From Firmicutes bacterium UBA1764 (GTDB lineage Bacteria; Bacillota; Clostridia; Peptostreptococcales; Anaerovoracaceae): a stretch of 13,455 nt of DNA. Of the stretch, positions 1 through 5,744 are shown piece by piece. The stretch's first letter is position 1, and every line of letters starts with the position of its first letter. The notes below the pieces were generated by a model that saw only the letters and a list, made by a program, of their open reading frames with translations, was not told where the DNA came from and did no database searches. A program made the translations under genes and the position numbers. The stretch spans positions 1 to 13,455 of the forward strand of contig DCHA01000004.1 of the NCBI GenBank assembly GCA_002315535.1, given 5' to 3'.

Positions 1-30
1 ATTATGGATATTCTTGACGGGGACGATTAA
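1..30 (+). CDS. 3' end of a small acidic protein gene (partial)
   Basis: The first ten codons read IMDILDGDD then TAA. This matches the C-terminus of the intact small acidic protein encoded at 1913-2065 (ending IMDILDGDE) and its sister at 1707-1907, so it is the tail of a third family member cut by the window edge. Similarity continues past the stop: a short CTCCGGCAAAACATATG-like stretch here resembles CTCTGGCAAGATATGG after the 2065 copy. The function is unknown; the visible character is a strongly acidic tail. Confidence 0.6.
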   Translation: MMDILDGDD

Positions 31-63
31 GTACTCCGGCAAAACATATGAGAGGATGAACAG

Positions 64-276
64 ATGATATCTTATAAGAACGGATAATTTGTTGTTAAAG
101 GCGAAAAGGTTGATCTCTTTAAAGAGGCATGTCAAATTTTATATGGGCTGGCTGCAGTGATGGAGATGGATCCGGGAGAGCTCGGGAAGGATATGGTTAA
201 TGCGGTCCTTGCGATGGATTCGGCTGATATGCTTAAGGTGTCAACGAAAAAGAAGGAGATTAAACGGAAGTTTTAA
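64..276 (+). pseudogene. Small hypothetical gene with an early in-frame stop
   Basis: An ATG at 64 follows a good SD (GAGAGGATG). Seven codons (MISYKNG) are followed by TAA at 85-87, then 62 more open codons beginning FVVKGEKVDLFKEAC and ending in a lysine-rich KKKEIKRKF tail before TAA. The downstream part has normal amphipathic protein character and no in-frame ATG, GTG or TTG immediately after the stop, so a point mutation making a nonsense codon is the simplest reading. Re-initiation at an internal ATG around 160-168 would give only a short C-terminal peptide. The gene lies just after the acidic-protein gene and its stop codon overlaps a palindromic repeat. I do not recognise the family. 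Confidence 0.5.
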
Positions 277-303
277 TGCATTGGGAATCGACCCTAGTGT
301 ATT
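275..303. repeat. 29-bp REP-like imperfect palindrome
   Basis: This is a 29-bp imperfect palindrome centred on C289, with arms AATGCATTGGGAAT and GACCCTAGTGTATT that pair through several G-T wobbles. It shares its layout and right arm (CCTAGTGTATT) with the palindrome at 786-814, and its CCTAGTG core with 11495-11519. It overlaps the stop codon of the broken gene before it. Confidence 0.55.
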
Positions 304-336
304 CTTGATAATAGCAGGAAAGAGAGGCGAAGTAAT

Positions 337-729
337 ATGAATGATTCAATGAAAAAAAATGATAAATGGTTAGCAGTAATAGTAATTGTCATATTACTGG
401 TACTGGTTTTCGTTGGGTTATTAAATGATAAATTTAGAATTGCGGGTGGATGGCATAATGTTATTCCGAATGGCCCAGATCAGGAGTTACATCTACAATT
501 ATACAAAGATGGAACTGGCATTATAGAATTTAATCAAGGTACTTATTCGATCGAATGGAAACGTAAAGGATTACAAACTCAGACATCTATGGGGCTTCAA
601 AATCAATTATTCAGTTTTGACATTATTCTTGAGTACCAATCTCAAACATATGTGTTCAGTGGGTTTATTGATAATGAACAAATGACATTAGAAACGCTTG
701 GCCCAACATATCAAATGGCAAGAGATTAA
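337..729 (+). CDS. Membrane-anchored hypothetical protein (130 aa)
   Basis: The start follows an SD-like GAGAGG about 10 nt upstream, within the dispersed motif GAGAGGCGAAGT that also precedes the gene at 5912. The N-terminus (MNDSMKKNDKW) is polar and basic and is followed by one strong hydrophobic segment at about residues 12-29, best read as an N-in membrane anchor or uncleaved signal. The remaining ~100 residues alternate hydrophobic and polar residues (LHLQLYKDGTGIIEF, TYSIEW, FSFDIILEY), suggesting an extracytoplasmic beta-rich, lipocalin-like fold. No catalytic motif is visible. The two flanking 29-bp palindromes (275-303 and 786-814) bracket the gene like a cassette. The function is unknown. 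Confidence 0.6.
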   Translation: MNDSMKKNDKWLAVIVIVILLVLVFVGLLNDKFRIAGGWHNVIPNGPDQELHLQLYKDGTGIIEFNQGTYSIEWKRKGLQTQTSMGLQNQLFSFDIILEYQSQTYVFSGFIDNEQMTLETLGPTYQMARD

Positions 730-785
730 AATACGATATATACAATCATATTTGTTAGGAGCCTTTTATCAAGCGTCAAATAAAA

Positions 786-814
786 AATACATTAGGAACC
801 GTCCCTAGTGTATT
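786..814. repeat. 29-bp REP-like palindrome
   Basis: Arms AATACATTAGGAAC and GTCCCTAGTGTATT are symmetrical about C800, with one mismatch and one G-T wobble. It is the cleanest member of the palindrome family. Recognisable FtsK-like coding sequence begins only about 10 bp downstream, so the repeat marks a truncation junction. Confidence 0.7.
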
Positions 815-821
815 TGTTCTT

Positions 822-1031
822 AATTTTACAGCTCGTATGGGATTGCATACAGAGTCAGTAATAGAATCAAAACAAATAATAAATCAGTCTGGGTGTGAAG
901 AGTTACCGATGTGTGGGCATGGATTATATAAGCGTCCAGGGAATCAGCTTTGTCAAGTGAAACTTCCTATTTTTCTTGATGAGGACTTGAAGTTCGCGAT
1001 TCAAACGGTATGCAGGCTATATGGAAGATAG
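822..1031 (+). pseudogene. C-terminal fragment of an FtsK/SpoIIIE-type DNA translocase
   Basis: The frame reads NFTARMGLHTESVIESKQII, then a glycine/cysteine stretch, LPMCGHGLYK and LPIFLDEDL, ending TAG. This follows the C-terminal part of the FtsK/SpoIIIE (and EssC/TcpA-like) motor domain: an ARIALR-like strand, an 'S.I.S..IL...G.E.L' segment, a 'G.G.GLY' turn, then 'vq.P.f.dde'. Family resemblance begins upstream of the first ATG (837), so that ATG is an internal methionine and not a start. The Walker A and B regions are absent and the sequence before 815 is the palindromic repeat. I infer a gene remnant from a conjugative or secretion ATPase, truncated at its 5' end. Confidence 0.5.
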
Positions 1032-1040
1032 CTTTAATAT

Positions 1041-1066
1041 ACAGTGACAGGAACAACGTTTTTTCT
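1041..1066 (+). repeat. REP-like half-element (GTGACAGGAACAACG type)
   Basis: The element begins ACAGTGACAGGAACAACG and runs into a T-tract and TCT. The stretch GTGACAGGAACAACGTTTTT recurs exactly at 5833, and shorter versions sit at 5471, 7696, 9465 and 10665. Here it lies 10 bp after the stop of the FtsK fragment. Confidence 0.6.
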
Positions 1067-1121
1067 AGAACCAGACAATGTTTAGACTTTAATATATGAA
1101 ATTGAATAATAAGGTGTATAA

Positions 1122-1643
1122 ATGGGTAAATATTCAGACACAATTGGAGAACAGTTAGTTGAAAAAGTACTAATTGAAGCTGGCGGCATACTGATACATC
1201 CTTATAGAATGAACGCTCAGGATTGCAAACATCTTTCAGGAGCTAGCTTTTTATATGCGAAACAGGTTAAGGGAATAGATGATACTCGTTTTATCTTTGA
1301 TTTTTATGTGTATTCTAAGTTTGCGATTGCTATCGAGTATGATGGGGAATTCCATTTTAGACCAATTTCATCGAAAAAAAATATTAATGATATATTCCAT
1401 GATTTTTTCAAACGTCATAATTATGATTTAAACAAAGATGAATATTGTGAAGATAGCGAGACTCCTCTATTAAGAATACGGTATGATCAGAAAGACCAAA
1501 TAGAATATCTTGTAAAAGACGTCTTATTGAATCCTATAAAGTATATTACTGCGCATAATCCTGAATGGGATAATTATTATAACGAATGGACGAATAACTT
1601 TAATCAACTTTATTCTAATTTAAATATAGAGCGGCACGAATAG
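1122..1643 (+). CDS. Stand-alone PD-(D/E)XK / Vsr-like endonuclease-type protein
   Basis: This 173-residue protein has the layout of small restriction-endonuclease-like or homing-type nucleases: a conserved N-terminal Glu (GEQLVEKVL, E10), then 'IFDFYV' with D60, then 'AIAIEYDGEFHF' with E72 and D74 followed by H78. A helical segment with D94, K97 and R98 follows, then a late strand 'LLRIRYD'. The run D60, x11, E72-Y-D-G, H is typical of Vsr/DUF559-type nucleases. The usual E-x-K lysine is replaced by D or G here, so the catalytic set is tentative. Start: SD AAGGTG, 6 nt before ATG. No methylase or intron lies next to it, so a mobile-DNA or homing role is only an inference. Confidence 0.55.
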   Translation: MGKYSDTIGEQLVEKVLIEAGGILIHPYRMNAQDCKHLSGASFLYAKQVKGIDDTRFIFDFYVYSKFAIAIEYDGEFHFRPISSKKNINDIFHDFFKRHNYDLNKDEYCEDSETPLLRIRYDQKDQIEYLVKDVLLNPIKYITAHNPEWDNYYNEWTNNFNQLYSNLNIERHE

Positions 1644-2059
1644 GAACACGCAAGGGACATGAAGTTAGTTTTCCCAGAATTTAATAATGTAAAAGAGATA
1701 AGTAGTATGGGTATATCGAAAATATTATTTGGAAATAGTACTGACAGTGTTCAGCAACCAAATGATAACAGCGATAGCGGTAAGGGTATATTTGATGGCG
1801 GCGATGAAGTGACTGTTGAGGATATGATCATTATGGATATTCTTGACGAACACGCAAGGGACAGGAACTTCGCATTTTCCCAGAATTTGACAATATGCGG
1901 GAGGTGAGTAGCATGGGTATATTGAAAGCATTACTGGGTGATAACACTGACAGTGTTCGGCAATCAAATGATAACAATGATAACGGTAAAGGTATATTTG
2001 ATGGCGGCGATGAAGTGACTGTTGAGGATATGATTATTATGGATATTCTCGATGGAGAC
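1644..2059 (+). repeat. Tandem duplication, unit ~204 bp
   Basis: Unit 1 starts GAACACGCAAGGGACA at 1644 and unit 2 starts with the same string at 1848, a period of 204 bp. Each unit holds the REP-like CGCAAGGGACA string, a leader (TTTTCCCAGAATTT shared) and one copy of the acidic-protein gene. Start codons at 1707 and 1913 lie 206 bp apart, so the units differ by a 2-bp indel. The second half of each unit is almost identical, differing at a few third positions, while the first half has diverged. Confidence 0.75.
1707..1907 (+). CDS. Small acidic protein, copy 1, with read-through tail (66 aa)
   Basis: The start at 1707 is chosen by alignment with the copy at 1913 (MGISKILFG against MGILKALLG); an upstream in-frame ATG at 1659 lies in the repeated leader and is unlikely. 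The polar Asn/Asp/Ser linker leads to a block from GKGIFDGGDEVTVED to IIMDILD that is identical in both copies. After MDILD this copy has lost the final Asp-Gly-Asp codons and the stop, and runs through the repeat as HARDRNFAFSQNLTICGR before TGA. It ends 5 nt before the next copy, so it looks like a duplication product whose stop was removed at the repeat junction. The SD (AAGAGATAAG) is weak. Confidence 0.5.
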   Translation: MGISKILFGNSTDSVQQPNDNSDSGKGIFDGGDEVTVEDMIIMDILDEHARDRNFAFSQNLTICGR

Positions 2060-2065
2060 GAATAA
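1913..2065 (+). CDS. Small acidic protein, copy 2 (50 aa)
   Basis: This is a complete 50-codon gene with a strong SD (GGGAGGTGAG) 7-10 nt before ATG. The N-terminus MGILKALLGD is a short amphipathic helix. An Asn/Asp/Ser-rich linker follows, then a highly acidic tail with core DGGDEVTVEDM and end IMDILDGDE. Two other copies (1-30 and 1707-1907) share the tail, so a family of at least three is present. No known domain is recognised. The layout resembles a small adaptor or decoy peptide with a hydrophobic head and an acidic recognition tail, but that is a guess. Confidence 0.6.
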   Translation: MGILKALLGDNTDSVRQSNDNNDNGKGIFDGGDEVTVEDMIIMDILDGDE

Positions 2066-2107
2066 TCGCTCTGGCAAGATATGGTCAATGTCCTCAAGTG
2101 TATTCCC

Positions 2108-2180
2108 TTGAGAGGCGAAGTGAATAATGATAAAATATAGTGCAAGATGGAATGACTTCTGTCTTGCATTTTATTTTTAA
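2108..2180 (+). repeat. 73-bp direct repeat, left copy (flanks SLH gene)
   Basis: This copy runs from TTGAGAGGCGAAGTGAATAATG through TAAAATATAG to the hairpin and T-rich tail. The stretch from AATAATGATAAAATATAG onward recurs at 4498-4570 with only a G/A difference in the hairpin loop and small changes near the 5' end. The two copies bracket the SLH/transglutaminase gene in the same orientation, about 2.4 kb apart. TTGAGA and TAAAAT are 17 bp apart in both copies, a promoter-like spacing, but a transcript from there would begin inside the hairpin. Confidence 0.75.
2141..2178 (+). terminator. Hairpin with T-rich tail (left copy)
   Basis: Stem TGCAAGA (2141-2147) and TCTTGCA (2162-2168) around a 14-nt loop, followed by TTTTATTTTT. 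This is a modest 7-bp intrinsic-terminator-like structure after the small acidic genes and before the SLH gene. Confidence 0.5.
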
Positions 2181-2219
2181 AGTATTAATGAATATATATT
2201 GATAAGGATGGTTTTCTTT

Positions 2220-4424
2220 ATGAAGCGAATTCGATTAGTGCTCTTGATATTGGGATTGTTAGTTATCTCTTCTGTATGTTCATATGCTGCATCCACTACA
2301 GAAACAGAGTGTGCAGATGCATTGCACGAGATTGGACTATTTTCCGGGACTGGCACAAATGCCGATGGTTCCCCGATTTATAGTTTGGACAAGCAACCAA
2401 CAAGAGCTGAGGCAATTACGATGCTTGTTAGACTTCTTGGAAAAGAGGAGGAAGCAAAAGCGACTGAATGGGAAACGCCATTTACTGATGTTGAGAAATG
2501 GGCGCAGCCGTATGTCGGATATGCTTATAATAATGGATTATCAAATGGTACAAGTGCAACAACATTTGGTAGTTATGAGACAGCATCAGAGGCCCAGTAT
2601 ATCACTTTCGTGCTTCGGGCATTAGGCTATAATGATAAAGAAGGCGACTTTAAATGGGATAATGCTAAAGAGCTGTCAAATAAACTGAATATTACTTATG
2701 GGGATATAGACCAGTATTTCTATAGAGGCGATTTAGTTGAAATATCATACTTTGCTTTAAAGACAAATCTAAAGGACTCAAATGTAAGTCTTTTAAAGTC
2801 TCTGTATAATAACGGAGCGGTAAAAACAAGTGTATTACCGGGAAGTGTCTCTGGACCGACTAAACCTACTTTACAAAAAGATCGTATTGATCCTTCAGTT
2901 CCGTTCTCTTTCACATATTGTGGAGATGGAACTGACTGTGAGTACTATTTAATCAAAATTGATGATTCTTATACTGCAAGTGAAGAAAATGCTTTCCAGG
3001 TCTATTATGGAGATAATGATAAGACTATGCAATCAGCTTTATCAAGCGTCTATTCTCTTGCAGAAATGAAAAAGGGTATTACTGTAAGCCTGTCGTATTA
3101 CATAATTTCGCTTCATAAGGAAGCTAAGGCGGATGACTACGGTGTAATGAGTATAGTGCAAATCGATGCGGTACCTAAAGTTGTCGGGAAAACAGCTACT
3201 ATTACTTCAACTTTCTATAACGAGAAAGCTAAGAAAAGTCCTGTAGCATTTAAATCTAATGTCGATGGCGAAATTTATGATAAGTTGGCTGTAGCCTATG
3301 GAATGTTCGATGGATTAGAATTGATTGAATATCCGGAAACTGATGGCGAATATATCAACAATTTCATGTATTTGTTTATGAGAGGGGAATGGGAGTACGA
3401 TAAATCCAGTTTTTATCCAGCAGATGCTGATTGGGTTTTCTATGATTTTGAAATCTTTAAAACATCATTCCTGTGTTATCTTGATACAATTTCATACCCC
3501 TTATCTGTCTATGCAAAAGATGGTAAGTTCTATGTCTTAACTAAGACAAATAACCCAATATTTACGCCTCAAGAAATAGTTAACAGACAGATTGAAGTAT
3601 ATGAGGAAGCATTAGTAATAAAGAATGAAATAAGGAAAGCAGGATTAATTACAGACCGTTCAACAGATTTAGAAAAAGCAATCGCATACTCAAAATTTTT
3701 GTATACCTATATTTATGGGAATAACAAGCGTGAGACCCCGACGGCTGTAAATTCCAATGGAACGTTGTATCTCATGGAGTATACAGGGCCTTATACAATT
3801 TTCTTTCACAAAATGGGTTTATGCGCTCCACATGAAGCAGCGTATTCCCTTATGATGCATATGGAAGGCATTGCGTGTTACGGATTACATGTTGCATCTA
3901 AAGGCGAGCATATAACAGGGAGCCATTTTGTATCTTATTTCGTCGCCGAGGGAAAAGAATACATATGTGATTGGGGCAATGGATATGGTGTATTACCAGT
4001 CGATGAAATGGATCCAGGGTTATTTTATGCTGAAGACTTAGAATACCTACTTCCGAGATTATTAATTCAGAATAATGGGAATATTATTAATTCAATCAAT
4101 CAGTATGAATTGCAATTTCTTACACTTAGAACCCCTTATACCGTAACTTTTGTTAAAAGACTATTTTCAAACGGATATTGGTTTGAGCAATACAGAATTT
4201 CAACGGAACGCGGTGATTTTGATAGTGGGCTAATGATTTCTGTGTATATATTAGATCCCGTAACAAGAAACTTTATTGGGGTTAATGGACAGTTTGAGGA
4301 TGAATATTATGATGATGGCTATAATTGTAATATTCTAGATATTCGATTCCAAGCTTGCGGAATAAAATATGGAGAAGGTGTAATAATGTTACGACCTAGT
4401 TGGGGTAAAACGAAATACAATTAA
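2220..4424 (+). CDS. Secreted SLH-domain protein with C-terminal transglutaminase-like domain
   Basis: The start at ATG 2220 gives 734 residues with an SD (AAGGATGG) 10 nt upstream; it is preferred over an in-frame TTG at 2199. Residues 1-24 form a signal peptide (basic MKRIR, hydrophobic core, cleavage near SYA-A). About 30-190 hold S-layer-homology-like repeats: 'ALHEIGLFSGTG', 'PTRAEAITMLVRLLG', 'PFTDVEKWAQPYVGYAYNNG' and 'ASEAQYITFVLRALGY'. A long middle region without a known motif follows. Around 520-600 a transglutaminase-like core appears: nucleophile C535 in GLCAPHEAAY, H569 in GSHFVSY, D584 in YICDWGNG. The triad is intact, though the usual GVCxGYA box is GLCAPHE. It probably acts at the cell wall or surface, cutting or rearranging peptide bonds; the substrate is not evident. 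Direct repeats at 2108 and 4498 flank it. Confidence 0.8.
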   Translation: MKRIRLVLLILGLLVISSVCSYAASTTETECADALHEIGLFSGTGTNADGSPIYSLDKQPTRAEAITMLVRLLGKEEEAKATEWETPFTDVEKWAQPYVGYAYNNGLSNGTSATTFGSYETASEAQYITFVLRALGYNDKEGDFKWDNAKELSNKLNITYGDIDQYFYRGDLVEISYFALKTNLKDSNVSLLKSLYNNGAVKTSVLPGSVSGPTKPTLQKDRIDPSVPFSFTYCGDGTDCEYYLIKIDDSYTASEENAFQVYYGDNDKTMQSALSSVYSLAEMKKGITVSLSYYIISLHKEAKADDYGVMSIVQIDAVPKVVGKTATITSTFYNEKAKKSPVAFKSNVDGEIYDKLAVAYGMFDGLELIEYPETDGEYINNFMYLFMRGEWEYDKSSFYPADADWVFYDFEIFKTSFLCYLDTISYPLSVYAKDGKFYVLTKTNNPIFTPQEIVNRQIEVYEEALVIKNEIRKAGLITDRSTDLEKAIAYSKFLYTYIYGNNKRETPTAVNSNGTLYLMEYTGPYTIFFHKMGLCAPHEAAYSLMMHMEGIACYGLHVASKGEHITGSHFVSYFVAEGKEYICDWGNGYGVLPVDEMDPGLFYAEDLEYLLPRLLIQNNGNIINSINQYELQFLTLRTPYTVTFVKRLFSNGYWFEQYRISTERGDFDSGLMISVYILDPVTRNFIGVNGQFEDEYYDDGYNCNILDIRFQACGIKYGEGVIMLRPSWGKTKYN

Positions 4425-4431
4425 TAAAAAC

Positions 4432-4462
4432 ACAGGGGCATGAATCAACGTATTTGCCCTGT
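4432..4462 (+). terminator. Weak hairpin after the SLH gene
   Basis: Arms ACAGGGGCA (4432-4440) and TGCCCTGT (4455-4462) pair with one bulged G over a 14-nt loop, just after the SLH stop codon. No T-run follows, so it may be an mRNA 3'-end stabiliser and not a true intrinsic terminator. Confidence 0.35.
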
Positions 4463-4497
4463 CCTAGACTGGGTTTATGGCGATAGTTTTCATTAGC

Positions 4498-4570
4498 TTG
4501 AGAGACGATTACAATAATGATAAAATATAGTGCAAGATGGAATAACTTCTGTCTTGCATTTTATTTTTCA
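4498..4570 (+). repeat. 73-bp direct repeat, right copy
   Basis: Partner of the repeat at 2108-2180: TTGAGA at the left, AATAATGATAAAATATAG in the middle and the same hairpin with T-rich tail at the right. The SD-like GAGAGGCGAAG is degraded here to GAGAGACGATT. Confidence 0.75.
4531..4568 (+). terminator. Hairpin with T-rich tail (right copy)
   Basis: Stem TGCAAGA and TCTTGCA with loop TGGAATAACTTCTG, followed by TTTTATTTTT. It is the only T-tailed hairpin between the SLH gene and the hydrolase gene and probably ends SLH transcription. Confidence 0.5.
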
Positions 4571-4651
4571 AAATAATGGGATAAATATGAAGAATAAGAA
4601 TGGTTTCACTTTGAGACGCAAGGGACAATTACGATATTAAAGAAAAGAGTA

Positions 4652-5467
4652 ATGATGATTGAAAAGATTTACAAAACTGAATTTGGTGACATTCATTATT
4701 ATATAAACATATCTGCAGGCTCCAAGCTTACACTTGTTTTTCTGCCTGGTCTTACGGCGGATCACACTTTGTTTGACAAGCAGATTGAATATTTTGAAAA
4801 CAGGTACAACATTCTTGTATGGGATGCTCCGGGGCATAGTGCATCAAGGCCATTCAAGCTGAGTTTTGAGTTGGCAGACAAGGCAAGATGGCTCAATGGA
4901 ATATTGATGGAAGAGAAGATTGATAACCCTGTTTTTGTCGGGCAGTCAATGGGTGGATATGTGACTCAGGCTTTCTGCCAATATGTTCCGGGGGTGCTCA
5001 GGGGCTGCGTTATCATTGACTCTTCACCTCTTCAGATGGCTTATTCCAGTCAGTTTGATTTGTATTTTATGGAACATTCCGAGACAATGTATAGAATGTA
5101 TCCGTGGCAGAGTTTGCTGAAGGCCGGAGCAAAAGGCGTCGCAGAGACTGAATATGGTCGGCAAAACATGTACGATATGATGAGGGTTTACAGCAAGGAT
5201 GAATATTGCAAGCTTGTAGGCCATGGATATAGGATGGTGGCGAATGCAATAAAAGCGGATTTGCCATATAAGCTTGATTGTCCGGTGCAGATAATCTGCG
5301 GTAAAAATGATAAGGCTGGATTTACGAAAAAATATAATGAAAAATGGATAGCGCAAGCAGGATATCCAATTGCATGGATCGAAAATGCAGGGCATAATTC
5401 AAATGCAGACAAGCCAGAAGAAATTAATGGGATAATTGAGGATTTTGTTGAACACAAAGTGACATAA
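4652..5467 (+). CDS. Alpha/beta-hydrolase fold protein
   Basis: A 271-residue cytoplasmic hydrolase of normal length. It has the oxyanion-side 'FLPGLTADHTLF' (about 30-41), 'VWDAPGHSASRP' after strand beta-5, the nucleophile elbow GQSMGG with S99, the acid D220 in ICGKNDKAG and the base H248 in ENAGHNSNADKPEEI. The complete Ser-Asp-His triad suggests an esterase, lipase or C-C hydrolase, and the sequence alone does not fix the substrate. The first codons are ATGATG; the second ATG (4655) is better spaced from the AAGAG SD-like stretch and may be the true start. A CGCAAGGGACA repeat core and a possible TTGAGA -35 lie just upstream. No partner gene is close by. Confidence 0.85.
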   Translation: MMIEKIYKTEFGDIHYYINISAGSKLTLVFLPGLTADHTLFDKQIEYFENRYNILVWDAPGHSASRPFKLSFELADKARWLNGILMEEKIDNPVFVGQSMGGYVTQAFCQYVPGVLRGCVIIDSSPLQMAYSSQFDLYFMEHSETMYRMYPWQSLLKAGAKGVAETEYGRQNMYDMMRVYSKDEYCKLVGHGYRMVANAIKADLPYKLDCPVQIICGKNDKAGFTKKYNEKWIAQAGYPIAWIENAGHNSNADKPEEINGIIEDFVEHKVT

Positions 5468-5470
5468 ATA

Positions 5471-5500
5471 CACAGTGACAGGAATCAGGGTTTTCTGAAA
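5471..5500 (+). repeat. REP-like half-element
   Basis: CACAGTGACAGGAATCAGGG followed by TTTTCTGAAA, starting 3 bp after the hydrolase stop. It is a diverged relative of the elements at 1041 and 5830. Confidence 0.5.
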
Positions 5501-5524
5501 CTTTGTTACGAATGTGAGATGAAT

Positions 5525-5554
5525 GCAAGACAGATTTCTGTCTTGCTTTTATTG
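5525..5554 (+). terminator. Strong intrinsic terminator; start of a ~62-bp repeat shared with 9911
   Basis: Perfect inverted repeat GCAAGACAG / CTGTCTTGC around ATTT, followed by TTTTATTG. It lies 58 bp after the hydrolase gene. Sequence from 5525 to about 5586, including TATGTGATACCATAATATG, recurs at 9911-9972 after the NUDIX gene with only a few transitions. Confidence 0.8.
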
Positions 5555-5642
5555 CGAGTATGTGATACCATAATATGTAAACAGTGTATATCAATACCAT
5601 ATAGCAATATGTATGGGCAGTGTGAATATTTTCTGAGAACTA

Positions 5643-5671
5643 TTGATTTCATAGGTGCTCTGAAATATAAT
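5643..5671 (+). promoter_or_regulatory. Sigma-A type promoter for a small RNA
   Basis: TTGATT (5643-5648), a 17-bp spacer and TATAAT (5666-5671). Transcription would begin near 5678 and reach an intrinsic terminator at 5735, with no room for a coding sequence between. Confidence 0.6.
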
Positions 5672-5677
5672 AATGGC

Positions 5678-5735
5678 ATGATAAAGACTTCCGCACGCCT
5701 CTTTGCAATGCGTACCATGCGGAAGTTGTTTTTTT
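5678..5735 (+). ncRNA. Candidate abiF-type small RNA upstream of the Abi_2 remnant
   Basis: A ~58-nt unit runs from a predicted start near 5678 to the end of a T7 tract. Its core is a perfect 9-bp outer stem, ACTTCCGCA (5687-5695) with TGCGGAAGT (5718-5726). Inside is an ACGC/GCGT pairing (5695-5698 with 5710-5713) and an asymmetric single-stranded TACCA, so the structure is more elaborate than a plain terminator. It sits 10 nt before the start codon of an Abi_2-family N-terminal fragment. A structured RNA ending in a terminator directly upstream of Abi_2/AbiF genes is a described arrangement (the abiF RNA motif). The assignment rests on position and shape; I cannot run a covariance-model search. 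Confidence 0.55.
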
Positions 5736-5744
5736 AGGACAAAA

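Noticed and set aside
837..1031. Intact 64-residue gene starting at ATG 837
   Set aside because: FtsK-like similarity starts upstream of this ATG and no SD precedes it, so it is treated as a fragment.
1659..1706. ATG 1659 as start of acidic copy 1
   Set aside because: It lies in the leader shared by both tandem units; in unit 2 the equivalent position has no ATG (GGAACTT).
2127..2180. Tiny frame MIKYSARWN... (17 codons), with a sister at 4517-4576
   Set aside because: It lies on the terminator hairpin; in the second copy the SD is degraded and the 3' end changes. Similarity between the copies is explained by the repeat itself.
2199..2219. TTG start for the SLH protein
   Set aside because: The ATG at 2220 has a spaced SD and begins a proper signal peptide; the extra residues would spoil its N-terminus.
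5024..5457. Open frames on the minus strand opposite the hydrolase
   Set aside because: No SD, low-complexity Cys/His/Ser-rich products, and fully covered by a clear plus-strand gene.
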